From the NCBI RefSeq assembly GCF_018917865.1, contig NZ_JAHLPM010000001.1:248001-312000 (forward strand): a stretch of 64,000 nt of DNA, in the 5' to 3' direction. The stretch comes from Tissierella simiarum (GTDB lineage Bacteria; Bacillota; Clostridia; Tissierellales; Tissierellaceae). Shown piece by piece: positions 52,449 through 61,587 of this stretch (within the stretch, counting starts at the first letter, position 1; the number at the start of each line of letters is the position of its first letter). The translations under genes were made by a program, and so were the position numbers. The notes beneath the pieces are model-generated. The model did not search any database. It was given only the letters and a program-made list of their open reading frames with translations, and was not told the origin of the DNA.

Positions 52449-52475
52449 TTATCGACAAATTTAGATCTTTCTTTA
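52449..52475 (-). promoter_or_regulatory. Sigma-D promoter of glycosylation operon 2
   Basis: On the minus strand: TAAA (52475-52472), a 15-base spacer, GTCGATAA (52456-52449). It differs from the flagellar consensus TAAA-N15-GCCGATAA at one base and is identical in both boxes and spacing to the promoter at 62232-62258. It directs transcription to the glycosyltransferase gene 42 bases downstream. Confidence 0.85.
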
Positions 52476-52824
52476 AACAGTCTATTCTAACAACTTTTCT
52501 TGGATAATTTTATTTTCTATATAGAACCATCATTTCATCTATCCAACTATATTTAAACTAGTTATACCATTGAATACGATATATATTTTCCTAGTTATAC
52601 AGTATTCTAATTAAGTAGAAAGTAATTAATTTGATTACAATACTCTTAGTTAAGTAAATAAAGGAAATTCCACATTGAATATCTCATAAAACTATGGGTA
52701 AATCTATTCTTTCATATTGCTTTTATAAAACCATTATTGCAATAGTATCTCAAAGTAAAATATACAAACAACTGTAGATTTCTTTATCTACGAATACTAT
52801 TCACTAAGTGGGTAATTCATAAAT

Positions 52825-52855
52825 AAAAAAACAACTAAATCTATTTAAATCTAGT
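52825..52855 (-). terminator. Terminator of glycosylation operon 1
   Basis: On the minus strand ACTAGATTT pairs with AGATTTAGT (9 pairs including two G-T wobbles) around AAAT, followed by TG and T7. It is 33 bases after the stop of the second Maf-type gene. Confidence 0.75.
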
Positions 52856-52887
52856 CACCCTTTTTTTACTATTATCTACTTAATAAT

Positions 52888-54168
52888 TCATTTATTAACC
52901 TTACAAACTATATCCCTTAGCTTAATAACCTTAGTTCCCATAATCCTTGCTCCACCTTCAGTTGCATCTATAAACTCTATATCATTTTCTTTAGCAATTC
53001 TATTTTGTATCCATCTTAGATAAATATATAGATTTTTTGATGTCTGTATACTATTTCCATTGATGTCCTCTACATTTCTTAAACGCTTACTCTCTATTAT
53101 ATCTTTTGAAAAAGTATCCTTGGAATGAGTCTTATTATCTGTAAACGCAAGGTCTTGTCCTACGAATATTATAGGATTACATCCCATTCTAATAGCTATA
53201 TCTAATCCAGTGGTAGCTACAGATCCCCCAGTCTTCACTAATAGGTGATTATTATCCTTTGCATACTCCTCTGCAGCTAAATATCCTTCTTGTAATGCTA
53301 TATACTTAAGTCCTTTATATTTCAGCATTACATTTTTATCACAAGTAGACAATACTATGATAGGAACATCTATATCTAATCCTTTTAGTTGCATATCATA
53401 GAGAAAATCAGATGGATCAGTAATTATTATATAATCTGGTATAATGTTAGCTGACAATAATGGCCGTACAGCTCTTCCTACAGATAAAATTATTCCGTTA
53501 TCCTGAACTTTAGCTAGTTCATGAATATTTTTATCCAAAGATGGACCTGCAGCAACTAAATATAAAGGTTTATTTTTAAGTTTATTAAACAAAGTATCCA
53601 CATTACTATCAAAATTTTTAATATTTACTTTAAAATTCTCATCTAAAATACTTTGGTATGTAGCTATAGTATCTTGTTTCATCATAAATTCTTCAAATAA
53701 ATATTTAAGCTCTATGAACTCTTTTGGAATAATATTAAGTGAAGGTCTATGGATTGCTATTTTTATATTTTTTATAGATAATATCTTGTTTAGCTTATCA
53801 TAAAATTTTCTTTCATTTTCCATTACAAACAGTGTAATATTTGGGTTATTTAAAATTCCACTCAAGTTAACATTATTCATTGCTAAGTTTAGTATACTTT
53901 TATTACATTCAATTATATATATATGATAATTTTTATTGTTAACTTTTATTAAATTTTCTAATTCATTTATGTGATATCCTAACCCCAAGCCGTAAATTAA
54001 ATAGTTTTCTATATTCCTATCATATGTTTCTTCTGCAAAGGCCTTAGAATCTATAATGGGATTATATTTGCTGTATAAAAAATATTTTTTGTTATCTACT
54101 TCGACTTGAATTGTTGGCATATCTATATGTCTAGTGGTAATTAAAGTTAAATTCATTTTTTCTGGCAT
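52888..54168 (-). CDS. Maf-type (DUF115) flagellin glycosyltransferase, short form
   Basis: A 426-aa DUF115 protein (motility accessory factor). The core has LVAAGPSLDKNIHEL (about residue 205) and FVGQDLAFTDNKTHSKD (about 338), matching blocks in its longer paralogue at 59728. Maf proteins transfer pseudaminic or legionaminic acid to flagellin before export. It is shorter than its paralogue, lacking the C-terminal helical domain. I start at ATG 54168, with GGGAG 7 bases upstream. It closes the pse operon. Confidence 0.87.
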   Translation of the reverse strand: MPEKMNLTLITTRHIDMPTIQVEVDNKKYFLYSKYNPIIDSKAFAEETYDRNIENYLIYGLGLGYHINELENLIKVNNKNYHIYIIECNKSILNLAMNNVNLSGILNNPNITLFVMENERKFYDKLNKILSIKNIKIAIHRPSLNIIPKEFIELKYLFEEFMMKQDTIATYQSILDENFKVNIKNFDSNVDTLFNKLKNKPLYLVAAGPSLDKNIHELAKVQDNGIILSVGRAVRPLLSANIIPDYIIITDPSDFLYDMQLKGLDIDVPIIVLSTCDKNVMLKYKGLKYIALQEGYLAAEEYAKDNNHLLVKTGGSVATTGLDIAIRMGCNPIIFVGQDLAFTDNKTHSKDTFSKDIIESKRLRNVEDINGNSIQTSKNLYIYLRWIQNRIAKENDIEFIDATEGGARIMGTKVIKLRDIVCKVNK

Positions 54169-54192
54169 ATATATTCTCCCATCTTCCAAAAA

Positions 54193-55170
54193 TTAGATTT
54201 CCCTAAGCAATATCTTGCTAACTAATAAAGCTCCTTCTCTGTTTACTATATTAAAAATTTCATCATTTTTATATCTTTTATCATATTGTATTTTTTTAAT
54301 TATTTTATCTAGTAAATGATACTCAATATTTGGATGCTTACCTAAGTATTCAATCCCTATATCGCTTAATTCTTTACATATAAAATCTTGATTGTTAGCT
54401 ATACTAAATATAATTGGAATGCTTTTTTGTGATAGAATCTCATAAACAGTACTACCTCCAGCAGTGACTACTATTTTTGAAGATAATATATATTCTTTCA
54501 AACTAAGTGGTTTATAGATCAATTCTATATTTTCAGTCTTTACATTTTCAATCTCCTTAATATAATTATCTTTATATCCAGGTCCAATAATAATTCTAGT
54601 TTTAATACTTAAATCTTTAATTGCATCTATTATTTTTAATACAATCTTATATTCATCCGTACCACCCGTTGTAATTAAAATTCCATTTTTATTTAATGTT
54701 CCTTCATTATGTTTATCCCAATATTCTTCTTTCATTATTAAATATTTAGGTCCTAATAACTTTAATTGTCCTTTAATATCTGGATATCTCAACTTTCCAG
54801 CATGTATATTTCCATTGTAAATAATATCTGGTATCGATGAATCATATATATCATTGTTATCATCTATGAGCATAAGTTTAGATTTTTCTTTCATCTTTCT
54901 AAGATAATCATTCTCTCCTAAGTATGAGTCAAATATAAATAAGCTAATGTTAAGTTTCTCAATTATCGTGTGATCTTTGTCTAAATTATTGCTCATTATA
55001 AATTTAAATTCAGTATTACTTATTAAACTTATCAGCTCGTGATTTATTATAAAAGTAATATTAACATCTTTTTCTAATCGTTTAATAGCCTTAGCTAAAG
55101 AAAGACACCTATAAAAGTGTCCATATCCTATTCCTTTTCCACCTAGTGTTCTAATTACAACATTTTTCAC
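54193..55170 (-). CDS. pseG: PseG: UDP-diacetamido-trideoxy-altrose hydrolase
   Basis: A 325-aa GT-B fold hydrolase that removes UDP from UDP-2,4-diacetamido-2,4,6-trideoxy-beta-L-altropyranose. GGKGIGYGHFYRCLSLAKAI (starting near residue 9) contains the catalytic histidine region, and ITTGGTDEYKIVLKII and VVTAGGSTVYEILSQKSIPI are the sugar-nucleotide loops. The GTG at 55170 overlaps the pseI stop by four bases (GTGA) and is preferred over a TTG further upstream. Fourth or fifth step of the pathway. Confidence 0.9.
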   Translation of the reverse strand: MKNVVIRTLGGKGIGYGHFYRCLSLAKAIKRLEKDVNITFIINHELISLISNTEFKFIMSNNLDKDHTIIEKLNISLFIFDSYLGENDYLRKMKEKSKLMLIDDNNDIYDSSIPDIIYNGNIHAGKLRYPDIKGQLKLLGPKYLIMKEEYWDKHNEGTLNKNGILITTGGTDEYKIVLKIIDAIKDLSIKTRIIIGPGYKDNYIKEIENVKTENIELIYKPLSLKEYILSSKIVVTAGGSTVYEILSQKSIPIIFSIANNQDFICKELSDIGIEYLGKHPNIEYHLLDKIIKKIQYDKRYKNDEIFNIVNREGALLVSKILLREI

Positions 55171-56183
55171 TCTACAAGACTCCAATCAACAGGTGTCCCT
55201 CTTTTAATATCTCTTGATACTCTCCTTCCCAATATTTCATAATAATATCTTGGATGTATTCCATACCCAGGTCTTATTGGTCTCATATTATTTTCAGTTA
55301 TTATATCTCCTGCTTTGATATCTTCTGTAAAAAATAACGATCTGGAAAAAGCTCTATTTTTTAATACTTTTTCATTAAGATCATAGTTTACTCTACCTAA
55401 TGCTTTTTCTAGTTTCCTTATCTCTTGTACCATTGATTTGAACTCTTCTATTTCCATTGAGAATTCTGCATCAGGTCCTCCTATGCTTCTATCTAATATT
55501 ACATGTTTTTCTATAAATTTAGCTCCTAAGGCTACAGCCCCTAAGGCTACTATACTTCCCATAGAATGATCTGACAGTCCTACGCTTACTCCAAATGTTT
55601 CCCTCATATTTGGTATCGTGAGTATATTCATATCCTCATATGGTGCTGGATATGAGCTTGTACACTTCAATAATATAATATCATCATTACCCATTTTCTT
55701 ACATGTATCTACTGCTTCTTTTATTTCTCCTATTGTTGCTATTCCAGCTGATATAATCACTGGCTTTCCTTTTGATGCAATATATTCTATTAGAGGTATG
55801 TCCGTTATTTCAAAGGAAGCTATCTTATATGCTGGCGTATTAAGACTTTCTAACAGATCCACCGCTGTTTTATCAAATGGAGAAGAAAAAATTGTAATAC
55901 CTATTTCCTTTGCATAACTAAAGAGTTCTTTATGCCATTCCCATGGAGTATATGCTTCTTGATACAATTTATATAATGTTGTTCCATCCCATAATGTCCC
56001 TTGCTTTATTTTGAAATATTCATTATCGCAATCTATTGTAATTGTATCCGCTGTATACGTTTGAATCTTTACTGCATCTGCTCCTGCTTCTTTGATAGCT
56101 TTTATTGTATCTTTAGCTACTTGTATGTCATGCCCATGATTAGCTGATAGTTCTCCTACTATATATACTTTATTATCAAACAT
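55167..56183 (-). CDS. pseI: PseI: pseudaminic acid synthase
   Basis: A 338-aa NeuB-type synthase that condenses 2,4-diacetamido-2,4,6-trideoxy-L-altrose with phosphoenolpyruvate. NeuB barrel at about residues 20-255 (ELSANHGHDIQVAKDTIKAI, LLKCTSSYPAPYEDMN, VGLSDHSMGSIVALGAVALG), and the SAF antifreeze-like domain at about 280-335 (FFTEDIKAGDIITENNMRPI). GGCDAEFS-type substrate loop is present as GGPDAEFSMEIEEF. The PEP-binding arrangement fits. GGGAG precedes the ATG. Confidence 0.93.
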   Translation of the reverse strand: MFDNKVYIVGELSANHGHDIQVAKDTIKAIKEAGADAVKIQTYTADTITIDCDNEYFKIKQGTLWDGTTLYKLYQEAYTPWEWHKELFSYAKEIGITIFSSPFDKTAVDLLESLNTPAYKIASFEITDIPLIEYIASKGKPVIISAGIATIGEIKEAVDTCKKMGNDDIILLKCTSSYPAPYEDMNILTIPNMRETFGVSVGLSDHSMGSIVALGAVALGAKFIEKHVILDRSIGGPDAEFSMEIEEFKSMVQEIRKLEKALGRVNYDLNEKVLKNRAFSRSLFFTEDIKAGDIITENNMRPIRPGYGIHPRYYYEILGRRVSRDIKRGTPVDWSLVE

Positions 56184-56198
56184 AGACTTTTACTCCCT

Positions 56199-56660
56199 TC
56201 ATAATTCTTCTTTATTAGAAGAATAAAATATATACATATCTAGTTTTTCTTTCATTATATATTCAGCCTTTATAAAAGCTTTTATTGAAGCTATATTTTC
56301 TTTTTTAACTTTGCCTATTAAAAAACTATCTTTGTATTTTTCTTTTACTAATCTTAATAATATTGTTGCATATCCTTTTTCTCTATGCTCTCTTGCAATG
56401 CTATAGTTAATTATATAAGTATTATTCTCTAGTTTGTCCAATCTAATTAAACCAACTTTACCATCACAAACTTTAAAAATATACATAATAGAGTCATTTG
56501 ATTTCATCTTGTCTTTAAACCATTTTATATGATCTTCATATTTTATTGGGTTAGAATTAAATGAATTTAATCTAACATCCTTATCATTAGACCATTGAAA
56601 TATCAAATCACAATCATTCTCTGTAACATTCACTAATTTATAACTATCAATATTTATCAT
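56199..56660 (-). CDS. GNAT acetyltransferase, PseH-like
   Basis: A 153-aa GNAT N-acetyltransferase. REHREKGYATILLRLVKEKY (about residues 90-109) is the acetyl-CoA loop, and NIASIKAFIKAEY the late motif. At this place in a pse operon it is expected to acetylate the C-4 amine formed by PseC. The start resembles PseH: KLVNVTENDCDLIFQWSNDKDVR. AGGGGTC precedes the ATG. Confidence 0.85.
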   Translation of the reverse strand: MINIDSYKLVNVTENDCDLIFQWSNDKDVRLNSFNSNPIKYEDHIKWFKDKMKSNDSIMYIFKVCDGKVGLIRLDKLENNTYIINYSIAREHREKGYATILLRLVKEKYKDSFLIGKVKKENIASIKAFIKAEYIMKEKLDMYIFYSSNKEEL

Positions 56661-56687
56661 ATTAATTGACCCCTTACATCTTAACTA

Positions 56688-57419
56688 CTAGAATTTTTTC
56701 TGTTCTATATGCTCATTTATATTAAACAACTCTGGTTGTCTTTTAAATAATTCTATTATCTCATTGAGATAAAAATCATGTTTTCCCATATATAATTTAT
56801 CATATATCTTTGCTATCAATTCAAAGTCTTCCTCTGTATCTAATGTCCATCTATGTTTTGAATAATCTATGTCATTTTTATAATAAAATACATTATTACC
56901 ATTTTCATAGATAAATGGTGTTACATGCTCTCTTTGATATCTTTCAGTAGCTTCTTTATAAGCTACGTCTAGTTGTTTAAATGAAAATACTTCTGTGTCT
57001 AATCCCCTTGGATACGTTCGTTGTGTTACATCAGAACCTGCATTAGTTACCAAATCAAACTTATTATTTTTATAAAATATAATAAGTTCATCAACTATAT
57101 TTGGATCTATTAAAGGACAATCCGAGGTTATTCTTACCACTATATCTCCATTATTCTCCTTAGCTGCATGGTAATATCTAGATAGTACATCTTCTTCAGA
57201 CCCTCTATAGAATTTAACTCCTAATCTCTTCGACTCTTCTACTATTAAATTATCATCTTCTTTAACAGTTGTTGCTACTATTACTTCATCTATTTCTTTA
57301 GCTTGTTTTACTCTAATTATTACATGTTCCAAAACGGTCTTATCCGAAATCTTCTTCATTACTTTTCCTGGAAGTCTTGTTGAACCCATTCTGGCCTGTA
57401 TAATTGCTACGCTTTTCAT
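56688..57419 (-). CDS. Nucleotidyltransferase acting as PseF (SpsF-type)
   Basis: A 243-aa nucleotidyltransferase. IIQARMGSTRLPGKVM (residues 6-21) is the binding loop, and ITSDCPLIDPNIVDELI (about 98-114) the metal site. By position it should attach CMP to pseudaminic acid, but the sequence is of the SpsF type of Bacillus spore-coat loci, not the classic PseF/NeuA form. SpsF in an spsC-D-E-F-G-like order fits the same pathway. Activity as CMP-Pse synthetase is inferred from context. Confidence 0.85.
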   Translation of the reverse strand: MKSVAIIQARMGSTRLPGKVMKKISDKTVLEHVIIRVKQAKEIDEVIVATTVKEDDNLIVEESKRLGVKFYRGSEEDVLSRYYHAAKENNGDIVVRITSDCPLIDPNIVDELIIFYKNNKFDLVTNAGSDVTQRTYPRGLDTEVFSFKQLDVAYKEATERYQREHVTPFIYENGNNVFYYKNDIDYSKHRWTLDTEEDFELIAKIYDKLYMGKHDFYLNEIIELFKRQPELFNINEHIEQKKF

Positions 57420-57429
57420 ATTCTACACA

Positions 57430-58620
57430 CTACCTTCTATAATAATTGATAATCTTATTAAATCCATTGATTACATCTTCCACATCTTCATCACTCATTG
57501 CTGGAAATAAAGGCACTGTTAACAATGTATTGTACAACTCCTCAGCCTTAGGACATAATCCCTTTTTATATCCTAATCTTTGATAATATGGGTGCCAATA
57601 AACTGGTATATAATGTACATGCACTCCGATATTTTCTCCTATAAGCGCATTATATATTTCTTTTCTATCCACTTTAAGTTTAGGCAAATCAAGTTTTAAT
57701 ACATATAAATGATTTACTGTATCTGAGAAATATGCATTTTTCTGGAGAATTACCCCATCAAGTTCTTTGAAAGCTTCATTATATCTATTTACTATTTCTT
57801 TTCTTCTAGCTATAAATTTATTTAACTTTTTCATTTGACTCAGTCCCAATGCTGCTTGAAAATCTGTCATCCTATAATTAAATCCAATATCTAGTTGCTC
57901 ATAATACCATTCACCACTATTTTTATTTTCAAGTTGATTAATATCTCTAGTAATATTATGAGATCTAAAATTTATTAACTTTGTATAATATTCTTCGTTA
58001 TTTGTTGTTATTATTCCACCTTCACCAGTTGTTATAGTCTTCACTGGATGAAAACTAAACATAGTCATGTCAGAAAGACTGCCTACTCTAGTTCCCTTAT
58101 ATTTAGTTCCTAAAGAATGAGCCCCATCCTCAATCACTATAATGTCAGTGCCTTTTACTAAATCTTTAATAGCATCTATATCTACTGCTTGTCCCGTATA
58201 ATCAACTGGAACTATTGCTTTTGTTTTATCAGTAATCTTCATTGCAATTTCATTTACATCTATGTTAAATGTCTCTTCATCTATATCTGCAAATACAGGA
58301 GTTCCTCCCATATAAAGAGCACAATTTGCTGATGCTGCAAAAGTTATAGGAGTAGTGATTACTTCATCTCCTGATTTAATACCTGCAGCATAGCAGGCTC
58401 CATGTAAAGCAGCAGTGCCATTTGAAAATGATACTGCATATTTGGCACTTACATAATTAGCTATTATTTCTTCAAATTCCTTTACTTTGGGACCAGTTGT
58501 TAAAAAGTTAGATTTTAAAACTTCATTTACAGCAAAACAATCTTCATCATCTACATATTGTTTCGCATATGGTAATAGCTTATTTCTTATAGGGGTCCCA
58601 CCTAAAATTGCTGGTTTCAT
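57430..58620 (-). CDS. pseC: PseC: UDP-4-amino-4,6-dideoxy-AltNAc aminotransferase
   Basis: A 396-aa DegT/DnrJ PLP aminotransferase. The PLP lysine lies in MTMFSFHPVKTITTGEGGII (about residue 195). VSFSNGTAALHGACYAAGIK, ITTPITFAASANCALYMGG and IVIEDGAHSLGTKYKG are characteristic of PseC/SpsC. It converts the 4-keto sugar from PseB to a 4-amino sugar. GGAGG precedes the ATG. Located directly after pseB with 31 bases between. Confidence 0.93.
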   Translation of the reverse strand: MKPAILGGTPIRNKLLPYAKQYVDDEDCFAVNEVLKSNFLTTGPKVKEFEEIIANYVSAKYAVSFSNGTAALHGACYAAGIKSGDEVITTPITFAASANCALYMGGTPVFADIDEETFNIDVNEIAMKITDKTKAIVPVDYTGQAVDIDAIKDLVKGTDIIVIEDGAHSLGTKYKGTRVGSLSDMTMFSFHPVKTITTGEGGIITTNNEEYYTKLINFRSHNITRDINQLENKNSGEWYYEQLDIGFNYRMTDFQAALGLSQMKKLNKFIARRKEIVNRYNEAFKELDGVILQKNAYFSDTVNHLYVLKLDLPKLKVDRKEIYNALIGENIGVHVHYIPVYWHPYYQRLGYKKGLCPKAEELYNTLLTVPLFPAMSDEDVEDVINGFNKIINYYRR

Positions 58621-58651
58621 TTCTTATTCCTCCAGTCTTAATAAACTCTAA

Positions 58652-59713
58652 TTAATCTAAATTTCTAGTCGTTGCTACCTCATTAATGTAGTCATAGTTA
58701 AATGGCATCATGTTTAATTTTATTAAAAGGTTTCTTAGTTCATCTATACTCAACCATTCACTATTTGATCCTGAATTATATTCAAATCCTTCTTTAATAG
58801 ACTTTCCTCCTGGCGTCATATCTCTCTCAGAATTCCACCAGTCAAAACATGGATATATTATATAATGCTTATCATATTCATAGGTCATCCTAGAGTCATC
58901 TTTAGTTACCATTACTTCATGTAGCTTTTCTCCCTCTCGAATACCAACTTCTTTTAAGTTACAACTTGGAAACATTGCCTTAGCTAAATCAGTTATTTTA
59001 AATGAGGGTATCTTTGAGATATAAGTTTCGCCACCTCTAGATTCTTCTAAGGCCTTAAACACAAGCTCTACTCCCTCCTCTAATGTAATCCAAAACCTTG
59101 TCATCCTAAGGTCTGTTATTGGAAGTTCTTTTTCTCCATTTTCAATTAATTCCTTAAAAAAAGGTATTACAGAACCTCTGCTACCAGCTACATTTCCATA
59201 TCTAACTACCGAAAATATAGTTCCCTTTCCACCTGAATATGCATTTGCTGATATGAATAGTTTATCAGACACTAATTTTGTTCCCCCATATAGATTAATT
59301 GGGTTAACTGCTTTGTCAGTGGATAAAGCAACTACTTTTTTGACACCACAATCTAAAGCTGCATCTACTATATTTTGTGCTCCATGTATGTTTGTCTTAA
59401 TTGCCTCAAAAGGATTGTATTCACAAGCTGGTACTTGTTTCATTGCAGCAGCATGAATTACATAATCCACATTTTTAAATGCCCTATATAGTCTATCTTT
59501 GTCTCTTACATCTCCTATAAAAAATCTAAGTTTCGAAAATTGATCTTTAGTTAGTCTAGATGAAAACATTTTTTTTACCACATCTTGCTTAAATTCATCT
59601 CTTGAATATATAATTACCCTCGCAGGATTATATCTTTCAAATACCATTTCAATAAATTTCTTACCAAACGAACCTGTCCCACCTGTTATTAAAATAGATT
59701 TGTTGTCTAGCAC
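58652..59713 (-). CDS. pseB: PseB: UDP-GlcNAc 4,6-dehydratase (inverting)
   Basis: A 353-aa short-chain dehydrogenase that starts pseudaminic acid synthesis. TGGTGSFGKKF (residues 10-20) is the NADP loop, AAAMKQVPACEYNPFEAIKTN (about 90-110) the inverting-dehydratase signature with the Met-Lys pair, and YGGTKLVSD (about 142-150) the Lys of the active site. It is about 20 residues longer than most PseB proteins at the C-terminus. The GTG start has GAGGG 6 bases upstream. Confidence 0.94.
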   Translation of the reverse strand: MLDNKSILITGGTGSFGKKFIEMVFERYNPARVIIYSRDEFKQDVVKKMFSSRLTKDQFSKLRFFIGDVRDKDRLYRAFKNVDYVIHAAAMKQVPACEYNPFEAIKTNIHGAQNIVDAALDCGVKKVVALSTDKAVNPINLYGGTKLVSDKLFISANAYSGGKGTIFSVVRYGNVAGSRGSVIPFFKELIENGEKELPITDLRMTRFWITLEEGVELVFKALEESRGGETYISKIPSFKITDLAKAMFPSCNLKEVGIREGEKLHEVMVTKDDSRMTYEYDKHYIIYPCFDWWNSERDMTPGGKSIKEGFEYNSGSNSEWLSIDELRNLLIKLNMMPFNYDYINEVATTRNLD

Positions 59714-59727
59714 ATTTATCCCTCACT

Positions 59728-61587
59728 TTACTTACTGCAAAATTTATCAATATTTTCTTTCATTTCTTCATATATTGGCTTTATCATTTCTATATCTCTA
59801 TCACATATATTTATAAAGTTTTTGAAACTTTCTATAATTTTTTTACCTTTTACATAAGGATCTTTTTCTTCATTTAAGCTATCTATACTATCTACTAATA
59901 TCTTGTATTGCACTCTGTTCATTGGTAATATAAATGTCTTATAGTAATCATTATTCTCAATTTTCCTTAATTCTTTATCTAATTTAATATAGAGATTTTC
60001 CGTTTGAGAAAATTTTCTATTGTTTATTGACTTTTCTATTTTATTTAGGATATTATTATAGTCCTTATTTATTTTTAAGGTTCTAATATAAGCTTTATCC
60101 ATTTTATTAGCTTGATTTTCTAGATAATCTTTATCATAATTTGTTTTACGTGTATTTAGCCAGTCCTCTTCTACTATGCTTTCTTTTAAGTTCATATTAA
60201 TTATCTTTTTTAATTCTATAAATTCTGTTCCTTCTATATTAGCTCCACCTTTAGTTGTATTTATTACTTTTACGTTAGGAAGTATTCTTATATAGGCCTC
60301 CATTTGCTGTCTCATGGAGTTAAAGCCTTCACTAGTTAATATTTCATTACCATAAACATCTTTTACTCTCACACTTTTTTCAATCTCTTCATCAGTAAGA
60401 TTGTTACTATAGGATATACCTTCTGAATGCTGTTCCCTACCTCTATAAGCCAAGTTCTGTCCTACTAATATAATAGGATTGAACCCTAATTTATATAGTA
60501 ATTGCATAGTAACCACTGCTATAGTAGATGCATCTTGAACTATATTAAAAATTTTTTCATCCTTATCCTTAAGATAATAATTTGATACCGAGTCTTGGCT
60601 AGTTAATATATGATATTTTCTTCCAGGGTAGTCCTCTATAGTCTCAAACCCAACACTAGATCCAAAAATCATCGGAACTTCTACTATATCTTTTTCTTTT
60701 ATGGTTTTAAATACATTTTGATTAAAGGCACCAGGATCGTATGTAGTTGCAGCATCTGGATATATATTATGATGAATAAGTGTATTTATAGCAGATCCTA
60801 TACTGAATATATAAGCTAATCCATTTTCTTTAATATATCTAAGATTTTCTATTTCTTCATTTAATGAAGGTCCTGCAGCTACCAATACTGCAGGTTTGTT
60901 TTTAAACTCATCTTTTTTTTCTATAATAATATTTGGTGTAGATAATACTTCGCCAAAATTCTTCATACTATTTATTATCCATCTTTTTTGAAATACAAGA
61001 TTTGTACCTACAGTACTTTTCTTGTCTTTCATAGTTTCTTTAAACAGTTCTATAAACTTTTTATACTTATCAGGAAAAATTTTTATATGGCTATTTAAAG
61101 ATATCTGTAATATATTTTTATTAGACTTATCTATAAATTGGCTAAAGAAATTTCTAATATCTAATTCATCATCTCCTAATACTATATCTTTTAATTTTGA
61201 TGACGACATTTTCTTTATGGATTTATAGGATAAATATGCATTCAGAATTTCTGGTATAGGTTCATATATATAATAATTTATATTAGGATATCTCTTAAGA
61301 AATAAGTCTACATGATAACCTAAACCTATCCCATAAAAGATTACTGTCGTATCATTAAGAACTTCTTTATATTCATCTAATATGGCTTCTGATTCTCTAA
61401 TTGGATCATATTTACTATGTAAATATACCTTCTTCCCATCTTTTTCCACATATAAAGTCTTATCACCTTTCTTCGTATCTTCAAACTGAACTAAGTTAAC
61501 ATTAATACTTCCTTCCAGATCTTTGAATTTTCTCCAGGTATAAGGATATGCCTCTTTAAGTATATTTATATTATCAACTAAGACCAT
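59728..61587 (-). CDS. Maf-type (DUF115) flagellin glycosyltransferase, long form
   Basis: A 619-aa motility accessory factor. N-terminal Maf domain (about residues 50-190, VIFYGIGLGYHVDLFLKRY), DUF115 core (about 200-400, AAGPSL at 237-242; LVGQNLAYRGREQHSEG near 375-391) and a helical C-terminal region (about 470-619). Known Maf proteins attach pseudaminic or legionaminic acid to Ser/Thr of flagellin. It overlaps the unknown upstream gene by 14 bases and precedes pseB. It has a shorter paralogue at 52888-54168. Confidence 0.9.
   Translation of the reverse strand: MVLVDNINILKEAYPYTWRKFKDLEGSINVNLVQFEDTKKGDKTLYVEKDGKKVYLHSKYDPIRESEAILDEYKEVLNDTTVIFYGIGLGYHVDLFLKRYPNINYYIYEPIPEILNAYLSYKSIKKMSSSKLKDIVLGDDELDIRNFFSQFIDKSNKNILQISLNSHIKIFPDKYKKFIELFKETMKDKKSTVGTNLVFQKRWIINSMKNFGEVLSTPNIIIEKKDEFKNKPAVLVAAGPSLNEEIENLRYIKENGLAYIFSIGSAINTLIHHNIYPDAATTYDPGAFNQNVFKTIKEKDIVEVPMIFGSSVGFETIEDYPGRKYHILTSQDSVSNYYLKDKDEKIFNIVQDASTIAVVTMQLLYKLGFNPIILVGQNLAYRGREQHSEGISYSNNLTDEEIEKSVRVKDVYGNEILTSEGFNSMRQQMEAYIRILPNVKVINTTKGGANIEGTEFIELKKIINMNLKESIVEEDWLNTRKTNYDKDYLENQANKMDKAYIRTLKINKDYNNILNKIEKSINNRKFSQTENLYIKLDKELRKIENNDYYKTFILPMNRVQYKILVDSIDSLNEEKDPYVKGKKIIESFKNFINICDRDIEMIKPIYEEMKENIDKFCSK

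Larger units (their letters stand above)
52408..52887. other. Intergenic region between the two glycosylation operons
   Basis: 480 bases with no gene seen. The right side holds the terminator of operon 1 (52825-52855). The left side holds the sigma-D promoter of operon 2 (52449-52475). A small hairpin, GTAGAT and ATCTAC at 52774-52791, lies between. The rest is AT-rich with no clear structure. Confidence 0.7.
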
